Assembly (NCBI RefSeq): GCF_001679645.1
Contig: NZ_LRUN01000008.1
Location: 46,887 to 110,886, forward strand
DNA length: 64,000 nt
Direction: 5' to 3'
DNA from: Pseudomonas bananamidigenes
GTDB taxonomy: Bacteria; Pseudomonadota; Gammaproteobacteria; Pseudomonadales; Pseudomonadaceae
Shown: positions 33,620 to 41,930 of the stretch, piece after piece
Layout of the letters: each line of letters begins with the position of its first letter
Numbering within the stretch: the stretch's first letter is position 1
Program-made: the position numbers and the translations under genes
The notes under the pieces: model-generated
The model's input: the letters and a program-made list of their open reading frames with translations, nothing else
Database searches by the model: none
Told to the model about the DNA's origin: nothing

Positions 33620-35434
33620 ATGCTCATGACTCCAACCGTTCCCCGCCGCCCCCGCTGGCGCAGTCTCGCCTTGTTGGCCCTTTGTCTGGCGCCGTTGCTG
33701 TGGCCGCTGCAGCATCTGGCCGAGCGCTATTACCGCAGCGAATTGATCGGTCAGAATCGCCAGACCCTCGACCTCTACGTCGCCAACCTGCTGGGCACCC
33801 TGCATCGCTACGAAGTACTGCCACAGATCCTCGGCGACCTGCCGGCCCTGCGGGCGGTCATCGGTGCACCGGACGATGGTGTCACACAGGGCAACGCCAA
33901 TCGCCTGCTGAAAAACATTGCCGCCCAGACCGGCGCCGAAGTCATGTATCTGATGGATACCAGCGGCAAGACACTGGCAGCCTCTAACTGGGACAAACAT
34001 GACAGTTTCGTCGGGCGCAACTTCTCGTTCCGGCCCTACTTCAACGAGGCGATGGCCGGGCGGCTGGGGCGCTTCTTCGGCCTTGGCACGACGTCCGCCA
34101 AGCGCGGCTACTTCTTTGCGGCGGCCGTGCGCAATGGCGAAAAAATCATTGGCGTACTGGTCATCAAGGTCGATCTGGACCACACCGAAAGCCTGTGGGG
34201 CAAAACCCCGGAGCAATTGCTGGTGACCGATCACAATGGCGTGGTCATCCTTACATCGCGCCCGGAATGGCGATTCCGCTCGACTCGCCCGCTGAACGAC
34301 GACGAACGCTCGGCGATCACCGCCATACAGCCGTATCCGACCCGTTCGCCGCGCCCGCTGAATCTCAGCCCGACCGCCTGGCTGACCCAGACCCGGGAAA
34401 TCGAAGAAACCGGCTGGAGCGTCAGTATTCTCGCTCCGCGCACGCTGATCGACCGTCCTGTGCGCACCGTTGTGGCTGTCGGCGGCGCCACGCTGCTGGT
34501 GGTAATGCTGTTGCTGGGACTGTTGATGCAGCGTCGCCGCCACTATTTGGAACGGATCGCCTTCGAGGCCAAGGCGCGACGAGAGCTCGAAGGCCGGGTC
34601 GCCGAACGCACCAGCGATCTGGAGGGGCTCAACCGGCGCCTGAAACAGGAAGTGCTGGAGCGTGAACAGGCACAGCAGGAACTGGTGCGTGCCCAGGACG
34701 ATCTGGTACAGGCCGGCAAACTGTCGGCGCTCGGGACGATGTCGGCGAGTATCAGCCACGAGCTCAATCAGCCGCTGGCGGCAATCCGCAGTTACGCGGA
34801 AAACGCCGAAGTGCTGCTCGATCATCAGCGCATCGATGATGCTCGCGGCAACCTCAAACTGATCAGCGAACTGACCGGGCGCATGGCCTCGATCATCGCT
34901 CACCTGCGCGCCTTCGCCCGCCGTGATCGCCATGCCCCGGAAAGCGTGGCCCTGCAGCCGGCGCTGGACGATGCCCTGGCATTGCTGGCCAAACGACGCC
35001 GGAGCATGGACGTCGAGCTGATCCGCGACCTGCCCGCCGCGACGCTGTGGGTCGAGGCCGGAGAAACCCGATTGCGTCAGGTCCTTGGCAATCTGTTGGC
35101 CAACGCCCTCGATGCCCTGACCGAGAAAGGTCCGCCGCGCAAATTGTGGCTGAGTGCCGAATCCACCGGCGAAGGCGTCAATCTGTACATTCGCGACAAC
35201 GGCCCTGGCTTCTGCATGGAAGCGCTGGGCCGCGCCAGCGAGCCGTTTTACACCACCAAGACCCGCACGCAGGGCCTGGGGCTGGGCCTGGCCATTTGCG
35301 AAACCCTGATGCGCGCCTTCGGCGGTGAACTGTCGTTCGCCAACCACAAGCAAGGCGGTGCCTTGATTACCCTGCGGCTGCGCGCCGGCGCGCCCGGAGT
35401 CAGCCTGCAACCGTCCGAGGATCGAAGTGCATGA
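33620..35434 (+). CDS. dctB: C4-dicarboxylate sensor histidine kinase DctB
   Basis: The 604-residue kinase has an N-terminal membrane segment (about 15-35), a periplasmic double-PAS-like sensor, a second membrane segment (about 280-305), a coiled coil, a HisKA domain with the phospho-acceptor His in ASISHELNQPLAAIR, and an HATPase domain (NLLANALDAL, DNGPGF, GLGLGLAICE). It senses dicarboxylates such as succinate and phosphorylates DctD, whose gene overlaps by 4 nt. ATG 33626 is an alternative start. Confidence 0.9.
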   Translation: MLMTPTVPRRPRWRSLALLALCLAPLLWPLQHLAERYYRSELIGQNRQTLDLYVANLLGTLHRYEVLPQILGDLPALRAVIGAPDDGVTQGNANRLLKNIAAQTGAEVMYLMDTSGKTLAASNWDKHDSFVGRNFSFRPYFNEAMAGRLGRFFGLGTTSAKRGYFFAAAVRNGEKIIGVLVIKVDLDHTESLWGKTPEQLLVTDHNGVVILTSRPEWRFRSTRPLNDDERSAITAIQPYPTRSPRPLNLSPTAWLTQTREIEETGWSVSILAPRTLIDRPVRTVVAVGGATLLVVMLLLGLLMQRRRHYLERIAFEAKARRELEGRVAERTSDLEGLNRRLKQEVLEREQAQQELVRAQDDLVQAGKLSALGTMSASISHELNQPLAAIRSYAENAEVLLDHQRIDDARGNLKLISELTGRMASIIAHLRAFARRDRHAPESVALQPALDDALALLAKRRRSMDVELIRDLPAATLWVEAGETRLRQVLGNLLANALDALTEKGPPRKLWLSAESTGEGVNLYIRDNGPGFCMEALGRASEPFYTTKTRTQGLGLGLAICETLMRAFGGELSFANHKQGGALITLRLRAGAPGVSLQPSEDRSA

Positions 35435-36816
35435 CCATCGACAACCGCATTCAGGTGGTGCTGATCGACGACGATCCGCATCTGCGCCAGGCCCTCGGCC
35501 AGACGCTGGATCTGGCCGGTCTGAAAATCCTTCCGCTGTCCGAAGCCAAGGGGCTGGCCGCGCAACTGGAGCGTGACTGGCCCGGGGTGGTGGTCAGCGA
35601 CATCCGCATGCCCGGCATGGACGGTCTTGAGTTATTGAGCGAACTGCATGCTCAGGATCCCGAACTCCCCGTGCTGTTGATCACCGGACATGGCGATGTG
35701 CCGCTGGCCGTGCAGGCCATGCGTGCCGGAGCCTATGATTTTCTCGAAAAGCCCTTCGCCAGCGACGCCCTGCTCGACAGCGTGCGCCGCGCACTGGCCC
35801 TGCGGCGCCTGGTGCTGGACAACCGCAGCCTGCGCATGGCCCTGAGCGACCGCAATGAACTGAGCGCTCGACTGGTCGGCCAGTCGGCCCCGATGGCGCG
35901 CCTGCGCGAGCAGATCGGTGCGCTGGCCGCGACCAAGGCTGACGTCCTGATCCTCGGCGAAACCGGTGCCGGCAAAGAAGTCGTGGCCCGCGCCCTGCAC
36001 GACCTGTCGAGCCGGCGTAACGGTCCCTTCGTGGCGATCAATGCCGGCGCGCTGGCCGAATCGGTGGTGGAAAGCGAGCTGTTCGGCCACGAGCCCGGCG
36101 CCTTCACCGGCGCGCAGAAACGCCGGATCGGCAAGTTCGAATTCGCCAATGGCGGCACGCTGTTTCTCGATGAAATCGAGAGCATGAGCATGGACGTGCA
36201 GGTCAAATTGCTGCGCATGCTGCAGGAGCGGGTCGTCGAACGCCTGGGCGGCAATCAGCTGATCCCGTTGGACATACGCGTCATCGCCGCGACCAAGGAA
36301 GACCTGCGCCAGGCCGCCGATCAAGGCCGCTTCCGTGCGGACCTGTATTACCGGCTCAACGTGGCACCGCTGCGTATTCCGCCGCTGCGCGAACGGGGTG
36401 AGGACGTTCTGGTGCTGTTCCAGCACTATGCCGACGAAGCCAGTGCCCGACACGGTTTGCCGCCCCATGAACTGCAACCGGCACAACGGGCGTTGCTGCT
36501 GCGTCACTCATGGCCGGGCAATGTGCGGGAATTGCAGAACGCGGCGGAGCGTTTCGCCCTCGGCCTGGAACTGGCGCTCGACAACTCTCGACCCGACGAC
36601 GGCAGCGCGACCGTCGAAGTCACCAGCGCAGGCCTCAGTGAGCAAGTGGAACAATTCGAGAAGTCCTTGATCGCCGCCGAGCTGGCCCGCTCGCACAGCT
36701 CGGTGCGCAGCCTCGCCGAAGCCCTGGGCATTCCGCGCAAGACCCTGCACGACAAACTGCGCAAGCACGGTCTGAACTTCGCCGACAGCAGCAACCATGG
36801 AGACGAATCCGAATGA
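35431..36816 (+). CDS. dctD: Sigma54-dependent response regulator DctD
   Basis: The 461-residue NtrC-type regulator has a receiver domain (Asp in VVSDIRMPGMDG), an AAA+ domain with Walker A GETGAGKE and the sigma54-contact motif GAFTGA, and a C-terminal Fis-type HTH (SLAEALGIPRKTLHDKLRKHG). It activates dicarboxylate transporter genes with RpoN. The transporter genes dctPQM, which I recall following dctD in PAO1, are not here; a thioesterase gene overlaps its end by 4 nt. Confidence 0.9.
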   Translation: MTIDNRIQVVLIDDDPHLRQALGQTLDLAGLKILPLSEAKGLAAQLERDWPGVVVSDIRMPGMDGLELLSELHAQDPELPVLLITGHGDVPLAVQAMRAGAYDFLEKPFASDALLDSVRRALALRRLVLDNRSLRMALSDRNELSARLVGQSAPMARLREQIGALAATKADVLILGETGAGKEVVARALHDLSSRRNGPFVAINAGALAESVVESELFGHEPGAFTGAQKRRIGKFEFANGGTLFLDEIESMSMDVQVKLLRMLQERVVERLGGNQLIPLDIRVIAATKEDLRQAADQGRFRADLYYRLNVAPLRIPPLRERGEDVLVLFQHYADEASARHGLPPHELQPAQRALLLRHSWPGNVRELQNAAERFALGLELALDNSRPDDGSATVEVTSAGLSEQVEQFEKSLIAAELARSHSSVRSLAEALGIPRKTLHDKLRKHGLNFADSSNHGDESE

Positions 36817-37268
36817 AGCACGACAGCCAATATCTTGAATCCGTCCTCCATCACGACATCCCGCTGACCCGGGACATGGGCCTCAAGGTGCTCGACTGGC
36901 ACGAACAGCAACTGCGCCTGCACTTGCCGCTTGAGGCCAACGTCAATCACAAGAGCACCATGTTCGGCGGCAGTCTGTATTGCGGTGCGGTGCTGGCCGG
37001 CTGGGGCTGGCTGCACCTGCGTTTGAAGGAAGAAGGTATCGACGACGGACACATCGTCATTCAGGAAGGACAGATCAGTTATCCGCTGCCGGTGACCGGC
37101 GATGCCATCGCGATCTGCCCGGCACCGGGTGCGGCGGTGTGGAAGAAATTCCTGGCGATGTATCAGCGTTACGGGCGGGCTCGATTGACCCTGCAGACGC
37201 GGATCGTCAATGCGGGCAGCGATGAGGATGCTGTGACCTTCAGCGGCCAGTACGTGCTGCACCGCTGA
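36813..37268 (+). CDS. YiiD-type thioesterase
   Basis: A 151-residue hot-dog-fold protein similar to the C-terminal thioesterase domain of YiiD, with NVNHKSTMFGGSLYCGAVLAGW as the active-site helix region. It probably cleaves an acyl-CoA or acyl-ACP; the substrate is unknown. Its ATG overlaps the dctD stop. Confidence 0.75.
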   Translation: MKHDSQYLESVLHHDIPLTRDMGLKVLDWHEQQLRLHLPLEANVNHKSTMFGGSLYCGAVLAGWGWLHLRLKEEGIDDGHIVIQEGQISYPLPVTGDAIAICPAPGAAVWKKFLAMYQRYGRARLTLQTRIVNAGSDEDAVTFSGQYVLHR

Positions 37269-37283
37269 GGCAAGCAAATGTGC

Positions 37284-38126
37284 TCAGGAACGGGCCAGTT
37301 CAAGCAGTTTCGCGCGCCATGCGGCTTTTGCCGGCAGCGCCAAAAAGAACTCGTTCAGCAGTGATTCCCGCGCCGGGTAGCAGAACGCTTCACCGTTCAA
37401 ACCCAGCACCTCGCCACCCGCGCCTTCCAGCACGCCCTGCGCGGCCGCTGTGTCCCACTGGGATGTCGGCGCCAGTCGCGGATAACAATCCGCCGCGCCT
37501 TCGGCCAACAGACAGAACTTCAGCGAACTGCCGATGTTGGCCAGTTGCAACTCGCCAAGGCTTGCACTCAAGCCGGCCAGCAGGCGTTCCTGTTGCGGGC
37601 TGGAATGACGGCGGCTGGCGACCACAGTAAAGGCTTCGCCAGGGCCAGGCACGTCACGCACCTGAATCGCTACCGGCGTGCCTCCCTTATCGCCACGCCA
37701 GGCCCCCAACCCCGCTCCGCCGACGTAGAAACGCCCGCTGGTCGGCATCGACACCACGCCAAAGACCACCCGGCCATTTTCGATCAAGGCAATATTGACG
37801 GTGAACTCCTCGCTGCCGCTGATGAACTCCTTGGTGCCATCCAGCGGATCCACCAGCCACCAGCGCTGCCAGCCGGCGCGCACGCTTTGCGGGATGCCGG
37901 CGTCCTCTTCGGACAACACCGGGATGCTCGGGTCCAGGGCCGTCAGGCCGGCGACAATCACATGGTGCGCGGCGATGTCCGCCGCGGTCACCGGCGAATC
38001 ATCGGACTTGGCGGTAACCGCCACATCGGCGCGCCAGAACGGCAGGATCGCCTCACCGGCCCGCATCGCCAGTTCAACCACCGGTGCCATCATCGGATGG
38101 GGAAAATTCATTGATATCTCACTCAT
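37284..38126 (-). CDS. cysQ: 3'(2'),5'-bisphosphate nucleotidase CysQ
   Basis: A 280-residue Mg-dependent phosphatase of the inositol monophosphatase superfamily, with SDDSPVTAAD, LSEEDAG, the WWLVDPLDGTKEFI metal-binding motif and the TSQWDTAA motif. It hydrolyses 3'-phosphoadenosine 5'-phosphate from sulfate assimilation. The start overlaps the nudE stop by 4 nt, so the two nucleotide hydrolases are coupled. Confidence 0.95.
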   Translation of the reverse strand: MSEISMNFPHPMMAPVVELAMRAGEAILPFWRADVAVTAKSDDSPVTAADIAAHHVIVAGLTALDPSIPVLSEEDAGIPQSVRAGWQRWWLVDPLDGTKEFISGSEEFTVNIALIENGRVVFGVVSMPTSGRFYVGGAGLGAWRGDKGGTPVAIQVRDVPGPGEAFTVVASRRHSSPQQERLLAGLSASLGELQLANIGSSLKFCLLAEGAADCYPRLAPTSQWDTAAAQGVLEGAGGEVLGLNGEAFCYPARESLLNEFFLALPAKAAWRAKLLELARS

Positions 38127-38689
38127 GACTGGAAAAAGCCGCGCTGGGTCAGCAGATCGCGGGCCAGGTACAACGCCGCCAAGGCACGACCTTCGGAAAA
38201 TTGCGGATTTTGTGCCAATGAAGAGAGATCCCGCAGGTTGACCTTGTCCACCCGCATCGGCTCCGGTTCATCGCCTTCCAGTCGCTCTTCGTACAGATCG
38301 CTGGCCAGCACCACCTGGATTTTCTGGCTCATATAGCCGGGGGACAACGATAACTCGGTCAGGTGCTCCAGTTGCCGTGCACCAAAGCCTGCCTCTTCCT
38401 TGAGCTCACGCTCGGCCGCCGCCAGCACATCCTCACCCGGTTCGATCAACCCTTTGGGCAGGGACAGTTCGTATTCGTCGGTACCACCGCAGTATTCCTC
38501 GACCAGCACCGCGTGTTCGGCATCGAGCATGGCCACGATCATCACCGCGCCATAACCGGCGCCTTTGCCCACCAGCCGCTCGTAGGTGCGCTCCACGCCG
38601 TTGGAAAAGCGCAGCTTCAGCTCTTCGACACAGAACAGACGGCTGGTGGCGACGATTTCCCGGGCGAGTACGGTAGGTTTCTGGCGCAT
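38123..38689 (-). CDS. nudE: ADP-compounds hydrolase NudE
   Basis: A 188-residue Nudix enzyme with the Nudix box GLIEPGEDVLAAAERELKEE. It hydrolyses Ap3A, ADP-ribose and NADH-type ADP compounds. The first gene of a nudE-cysQ operon, divergent from yrfG; the same trio is conserved in pseudomonads. Confidence 0.9.
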   Translation of the reverse strand: MRQKPTVLAREIVATSRLFCVEELKLRFSNGVERTYERLVGKGAGYGAVMIVAMLDAEHAVLVEEYCGGTDEYELSLPKGLIEPGEDVLAAAERELKEEAGFGARQLEHLTELSLSPGYMSQKIQVVLASDLYEERLEGDEPEPMRVDKVNLRDLSSLAQNPQFSEGRALAALYLARDLLTQRGFFQS

Positions 38690-38777
38690 GCAAAGCTCCT
38701 TGGCGTGAACGCGCTACTATAACGCGGCTTTTCCGATAGTTTGCGTCGGATATCTTTCTACCGTTCGAGACGTTGCC

Positions 38778-39440
38778 ATGCCTTCATTACCGTGGTCCGA
38801 CATTGATACCGTTCTGCTGGACATGGACGGCACGTTGCTCGACCTGCACTTCGACAACCACTTCTGGCTGGAACACCTGCCGCAGCGCTATGCCGAACTG
38901 CACGGTGTGAGCCGTGCCATGGCGGAGATGGAGTTGCAGCCGTTGTTCGAACGCCATGCCGGTCAGTTGCAGTGGTATTGCCTGGATTTCTGGAGCGCGG
39001 AGTTGAAGTTGTCGGTACGCGAACTGAAGCAGGAAACCGCCCATCTGATTGCCCTGCGCCCCGATGCCGACACCTTTCTCGCGGCGATCAAGCGTGCCGG
39101 AAAACGCGTGGTGATGATCACCAACGCGCACCGCGATTCGCTGTCGCTGAAGCTGGAGCGGGTTGAACTGGCGCCGTACTTCGAGCGGTTGATCAGTTCT
39201 CACGATTACGGTTTTCCCAAGGAGAACCCGCAGTTCTGGGATGCGTTGCAGGCCGACATCGGTTTCGATCCGGCACGTAGCCTGTTCATCGACGACACCT
39301 TGCCGATCCTGCGCAGTGCACGGGATTACGGCGTGGCGCATTTGTTGGCGGTGAAGGAACCGGACAGTCGCAAGGGGCCGAAGGACACGGCGGAGTTCGC
39401 GGCGGTCGGGGATTATCGGGAGTTGATCAAAGGGCTTTAG
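38778..39440 (+). CDS. yrfG: GMP/IMP nucleotidase YrfG (HAD family)
   Basis: A 220-residue HAD phosphatase with motif I LLDMDGTLLD, motif II MITNAHR and motif IV FIDDTLPIL. It dephosphorylates purine nucleotides such as GMP and IMP. Divergent from nudE; a REPIN lies right behind it. Confidence 0.9.
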   Translation: MPSLPWSDIDTVLLDMDGTLLDLHFDNHFWLEHLPQRYAELHGVSRAMAEMELQPLFERHAGQLQWYCLDFWSAELKLSVRELKQETAHLIALRPDADTFLAAIKRAGKRVVMITNAHRDSLSLKLERVELAPYFERLISSHDYGFPKENPQFWDALQADIGFDPARSLFIDDTLPILRSARDYGVAHLLAVKEPDSRKGPKDTAEFAAVGDYRELIKGL

Positions 39441-39454
39441 ATCGCGCGAACTTC

Positions 39455-39519
39455 ATCGCGAGCAAGCTCGCTCCCACAATGGAAATGCATTCCGATATGG
39501 GAGCGAGCCTGCTCACGAT
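39455..39519. repeat. REPIN (paired REP elements)
   Basis: Two inverted REP units (about 39455-39478 and 39496-39519), each with GGGAGCGAG-type cores. Typical of fluorescens-group extragenic repeats, here between convergent genes. Confidence 0.85.
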
Positions 39520-39533
39520 TGCGGTTTCGACGA

Positions 39534-39974
39534 TCAGTCAGGAATACGCAGCGTCTGCCCCGGATAGATCTTGTTCACATCCTTGAGCATTGGCTTGTTG
39601 GCCTCGAAGATCTTGTTGTACTGGTTGGCATTGCCGTACACCGCCAGGGAAATCGCGCTGAGGGTGTCGCCCTTTTTCACCACCACAAAACGTGCGGCAG
39701 CCACGACCGGCCCGGTCACGGTGATCTGGTCATCGACACTGCCCACGCCCTCGATATTGCCGACAGCCAACAGAATCTTTTCTTTCTCTTCCTGGCTCGC
39801 CACTTCGCCGGTGACTGTCACCTTGTCGCCATCCACAGTGGCCTGGACGTTCGGGTTACCCAACCCGACCTTGCTGATGTGTTCCTTCAACTGCTCGCTG
39901 GCATTGGCGTTGCCGGGGGTCAGCAGATCGATCAGTTTCTCACCTGCTTCTTTTACAAAGCTCAAAAGACTCAT
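39534..39974 (-). CDS. lysM: BON and LysM domain protein
   Basis: The 146-residue protein has a BON domain (about 25-90, VQATVDGDKVTVTGEV) and a C-terminal LysM domain (97-145, VVKKGDTLSAISLAVYGN), like E. coli YgaU/Kbp, a potassium-binding stress protein. There is no signal peptide. ATG 39974 has GGAG upstream; the open frame extends further but lacks support. Confidence 0.85.
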   Translation of the reverse strand: MSLLSFVKEAGEKLIDLLTPGNANASEQLKEHISKVGLGNPNVQATVDGDKVTVTGEVASQEEKEKILLAVGNIEGVGSVDDQITVTGPVVAAARFVVVKKGDTLSAISLAVYGNANQYNKIFEANKPMLKDVNKIYPGQTLRIPD

Positions 39975-40110
39975 GGCGCACACTCCTTGATTTAAGTTCC
40001 AGACGCCCAAGCCTAGACCACCGTGAACCCACCCGGTTCCGGCCCGACCAATGACCCTGCCCCCGCGCAAGCGTAGAATCGCCCACCCTTGCCAGCGCCC
40101 CGGAGCGTAG

Positions 40111-40998
40111 ATGGACATCAAGCAGCTGAAATTCCTCATCGCTCTCGACGAGACCCGCCATTTCGGCCAGGCCGCCGCCCGCTGTCACATTACGCAGCCA
40201 ACCCTGTCAATGCGCCTGCGCAGCCTTGAAGAAGAGCTCGATCTGCCACTGGTCAATCGTGGTCAGCGCTTTGAAGGATTCACCGCACCGGGCGAGCGGG
40301 TGCTGGCCTGGGCGCGCACGGTACTGGCAGCCTATGACGGCCTGCAGGCGGAAGCGGCGGCCTGTCGCGGCAACCTGATCGGCACCTTGCGCCTGGGCGT
40401 GGTCCCGCTGTCGAGTTTCGATCCACTACCACTGATGCAACGCCTGCACGCTGCACACCCGGAGTTGCGCTTCGAACTGTCGGCGCTGAGTTCCGAACAG
40501 ATCCTCGAACAACTGGCGGACAACCGCATCGACCTCGGGGTGTCGTATCTGGATCGTCTCGACAACGAACGTTTCGAATCACTGGCGTTCGACGAAACCC
40601 GTATGGGCCTGTTGTATGACCAGCGCTCCTTCAGCTTCGGCGAGGCTCCACTGAGCTGGCAGGCGCTGATCGAACTGCCGCTGGGCATGCTCACCAGCGG
40701 CATGCATTTTCGCCAGTCCATCGACCACAACTTCCACAGTCGGGGCCTGACACCGCAGCCACTGTTGCAGACCGACGCCGTGCACCAGTTGTTACAAGCC
40801 GTTCATGGAGGATTCTGCTGCGCGATCATGCCGCTGGACGGCGGCCTCGACAGCCTCACCGATCACCTGCGTTTGCAACCGATCGAAAACGCCCAGACCC
40901 TCGCCCGACTGGGCCTGATCATGCGCCGCGGCGCCCCGCGTTCGGCACTGGCCGAGGCCTGTTTCGCGCTTTATCAGAAATCGCCGGCAGCCGTTTGA
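40111..40998 (+). CDS. LysR family transcriptional regulator
   Basis: A 295-residue regulator with N-terminal HTH (FGQAAARCHITQPTLSMRLR) and LysR effector domain. The N-terminus (MDIKQLKFLIALDETRHFGQ) is typical. It lies 92 nt upstream of fdhD on the same strand and probably regulates the fdhD-oxidoreductase pair, an arrangement I recall from PAO1. Confidence 0.9.
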   Translation: MDIKQLKFLIALDETRHFGQAAARCHITQPTLSMRLRSLEEELDLPLVNRGQRFEGFTAPGERVLAWARTVLAAYDGLQAEAAACRGNLIGTLRLGVVPLSSFDPLPLMQRLHAAHPELRFELSALSSEQILEQLADNRIDLGVSYLDRLDNERFESLAFDETRMGLLYDQRSFSFGEAPLSWQALIELPLGMLTSGMHFRQSIDHNFHSRGLTPQPLLQTDAVHQLLQAVHGGFCCAIMPLDGGLDSLTDHLRLQPIENAQTLARLGLIMRRGAPRSALAEACFALYQKSPAAV

Positions 40999-41090
40999 TC
41001 GACGGCATCTATCGATAGATCGACACTAGCGATTAGACGCGACAAGTTGCCGCGCCTAGTCTTAACGTTGATCAATCCGTCGGTGATGCC

Positions 41091-41930
41091 ATGAACGCCA
41101 AGCGCCCGGCCTGCGCGGCGCCTGCACTCGAAACGCCTGCGCCCGCCGCCAGTCAGACCTACAGCTACAGCGACCTGCCTCTGGCGGAGTCGGCCAGCAC
41201 TGCGCTGGCCGAGGAAGTTGCATTGGCGATTGCCTACAACGGCATCAGCCAGGCCGTGATGCTGGTGACGCCGACCGACCTCGAAGACTTCATCGTCGGC
41301 TTCAGCCTCGGCAGCGGCATCATCGAAGACGCCACCGACATTTACGACCTGCAATTGACCGGGTCGGGCTCGGCGCAATACGCCCAGGTGACCATCGCCA
41401 ACCGCGCGTTCTGGAATCTCAAGCAACAGCGTCGGCAACTGGCCGGCACCAGCGGCTGCGGCTTGTGCGGCGTGGAAGCGGTGGAGCAGGCGCTGCCCGA
41501 TCTCAAAGTCTTGCCCGGCGCGCCTTTGCCGCCAGTCGAATGGCTCGAAGGACTGCGCCAGCGCATCGGCGCCTTCCAGCCATTGGGCCAGCATTGCGGT
41601 GCGGTGCACGCGGCAGTATTCATGAACGCCAGCGGTGAATTGCTGCTGGGCCGTGAAGACATCGGCCGGCACAACGCTCTCGACAAACTGATCGGCGGCC
41701 TGGTCCGGCAAAAGATATCCACAACCGGCGGTCTGGCGATTGTCACCAGCCGCTGCAGTCTCGAACTGATCCAGAAAGTCCTGCGCGCCGGGATCCAGAC
41801 CCTCGTCAGCCTCTCCGCCCCCACCGGCCTCGCCGTGCAGTGGGCCCGGCGCCATAACCTCAATCTCATCCACCTGCCGCAGAAGAACGCGCCGCGGGTG
41901 TATAGCCCAGAAATGGAGAAACACCCGTGA
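41091..41930 (+). CDS. fdhD: Formate dehydrogenase sulfurtransferase FdhD
   Basis: The 279-residue protein carries the CGLCG motif (within GTSGCGLCGVEA) used to pass sulfur to the molybdenum cofactor of formate dehydrogenase-type enzymes, plus the GREDIGRHNALDKLIG segment. Its stop overlaps the GTG start of the molybdoenzyme gene, so it likely matures that enzyme. Confidence 0.95.
   Translation: MNAKRPACAAPALETPAPAASQTYSYSDLPLAESASTALAEEVALAIAYNGISQAVMLVTPTDLEDFIVGFSLGSGIIEDATDIYDLQLTGSGSAQYAQVTIANRAFWNLKQQRRQLAGTSGCGLCGVEAVEQALPDLKVLPGAPLPPVEWLEGLRQRIGAFQPLGQHCGAVHAAVFMNASGELLLGREDIGRHNALDKLIGGLVRQKISTTGGLAIVTSRCSLELIQKVLRAGIQTLVSLSAPTGLAVQWARRHNLNLIHLPQKNAPRVYSPEMEKHP

Noticed and set aside
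33548..35410. 620-residue minus-strand frame over dctB
   Set aside because: Shadow; dctB has all histidine kinase motifs on the plus strand.
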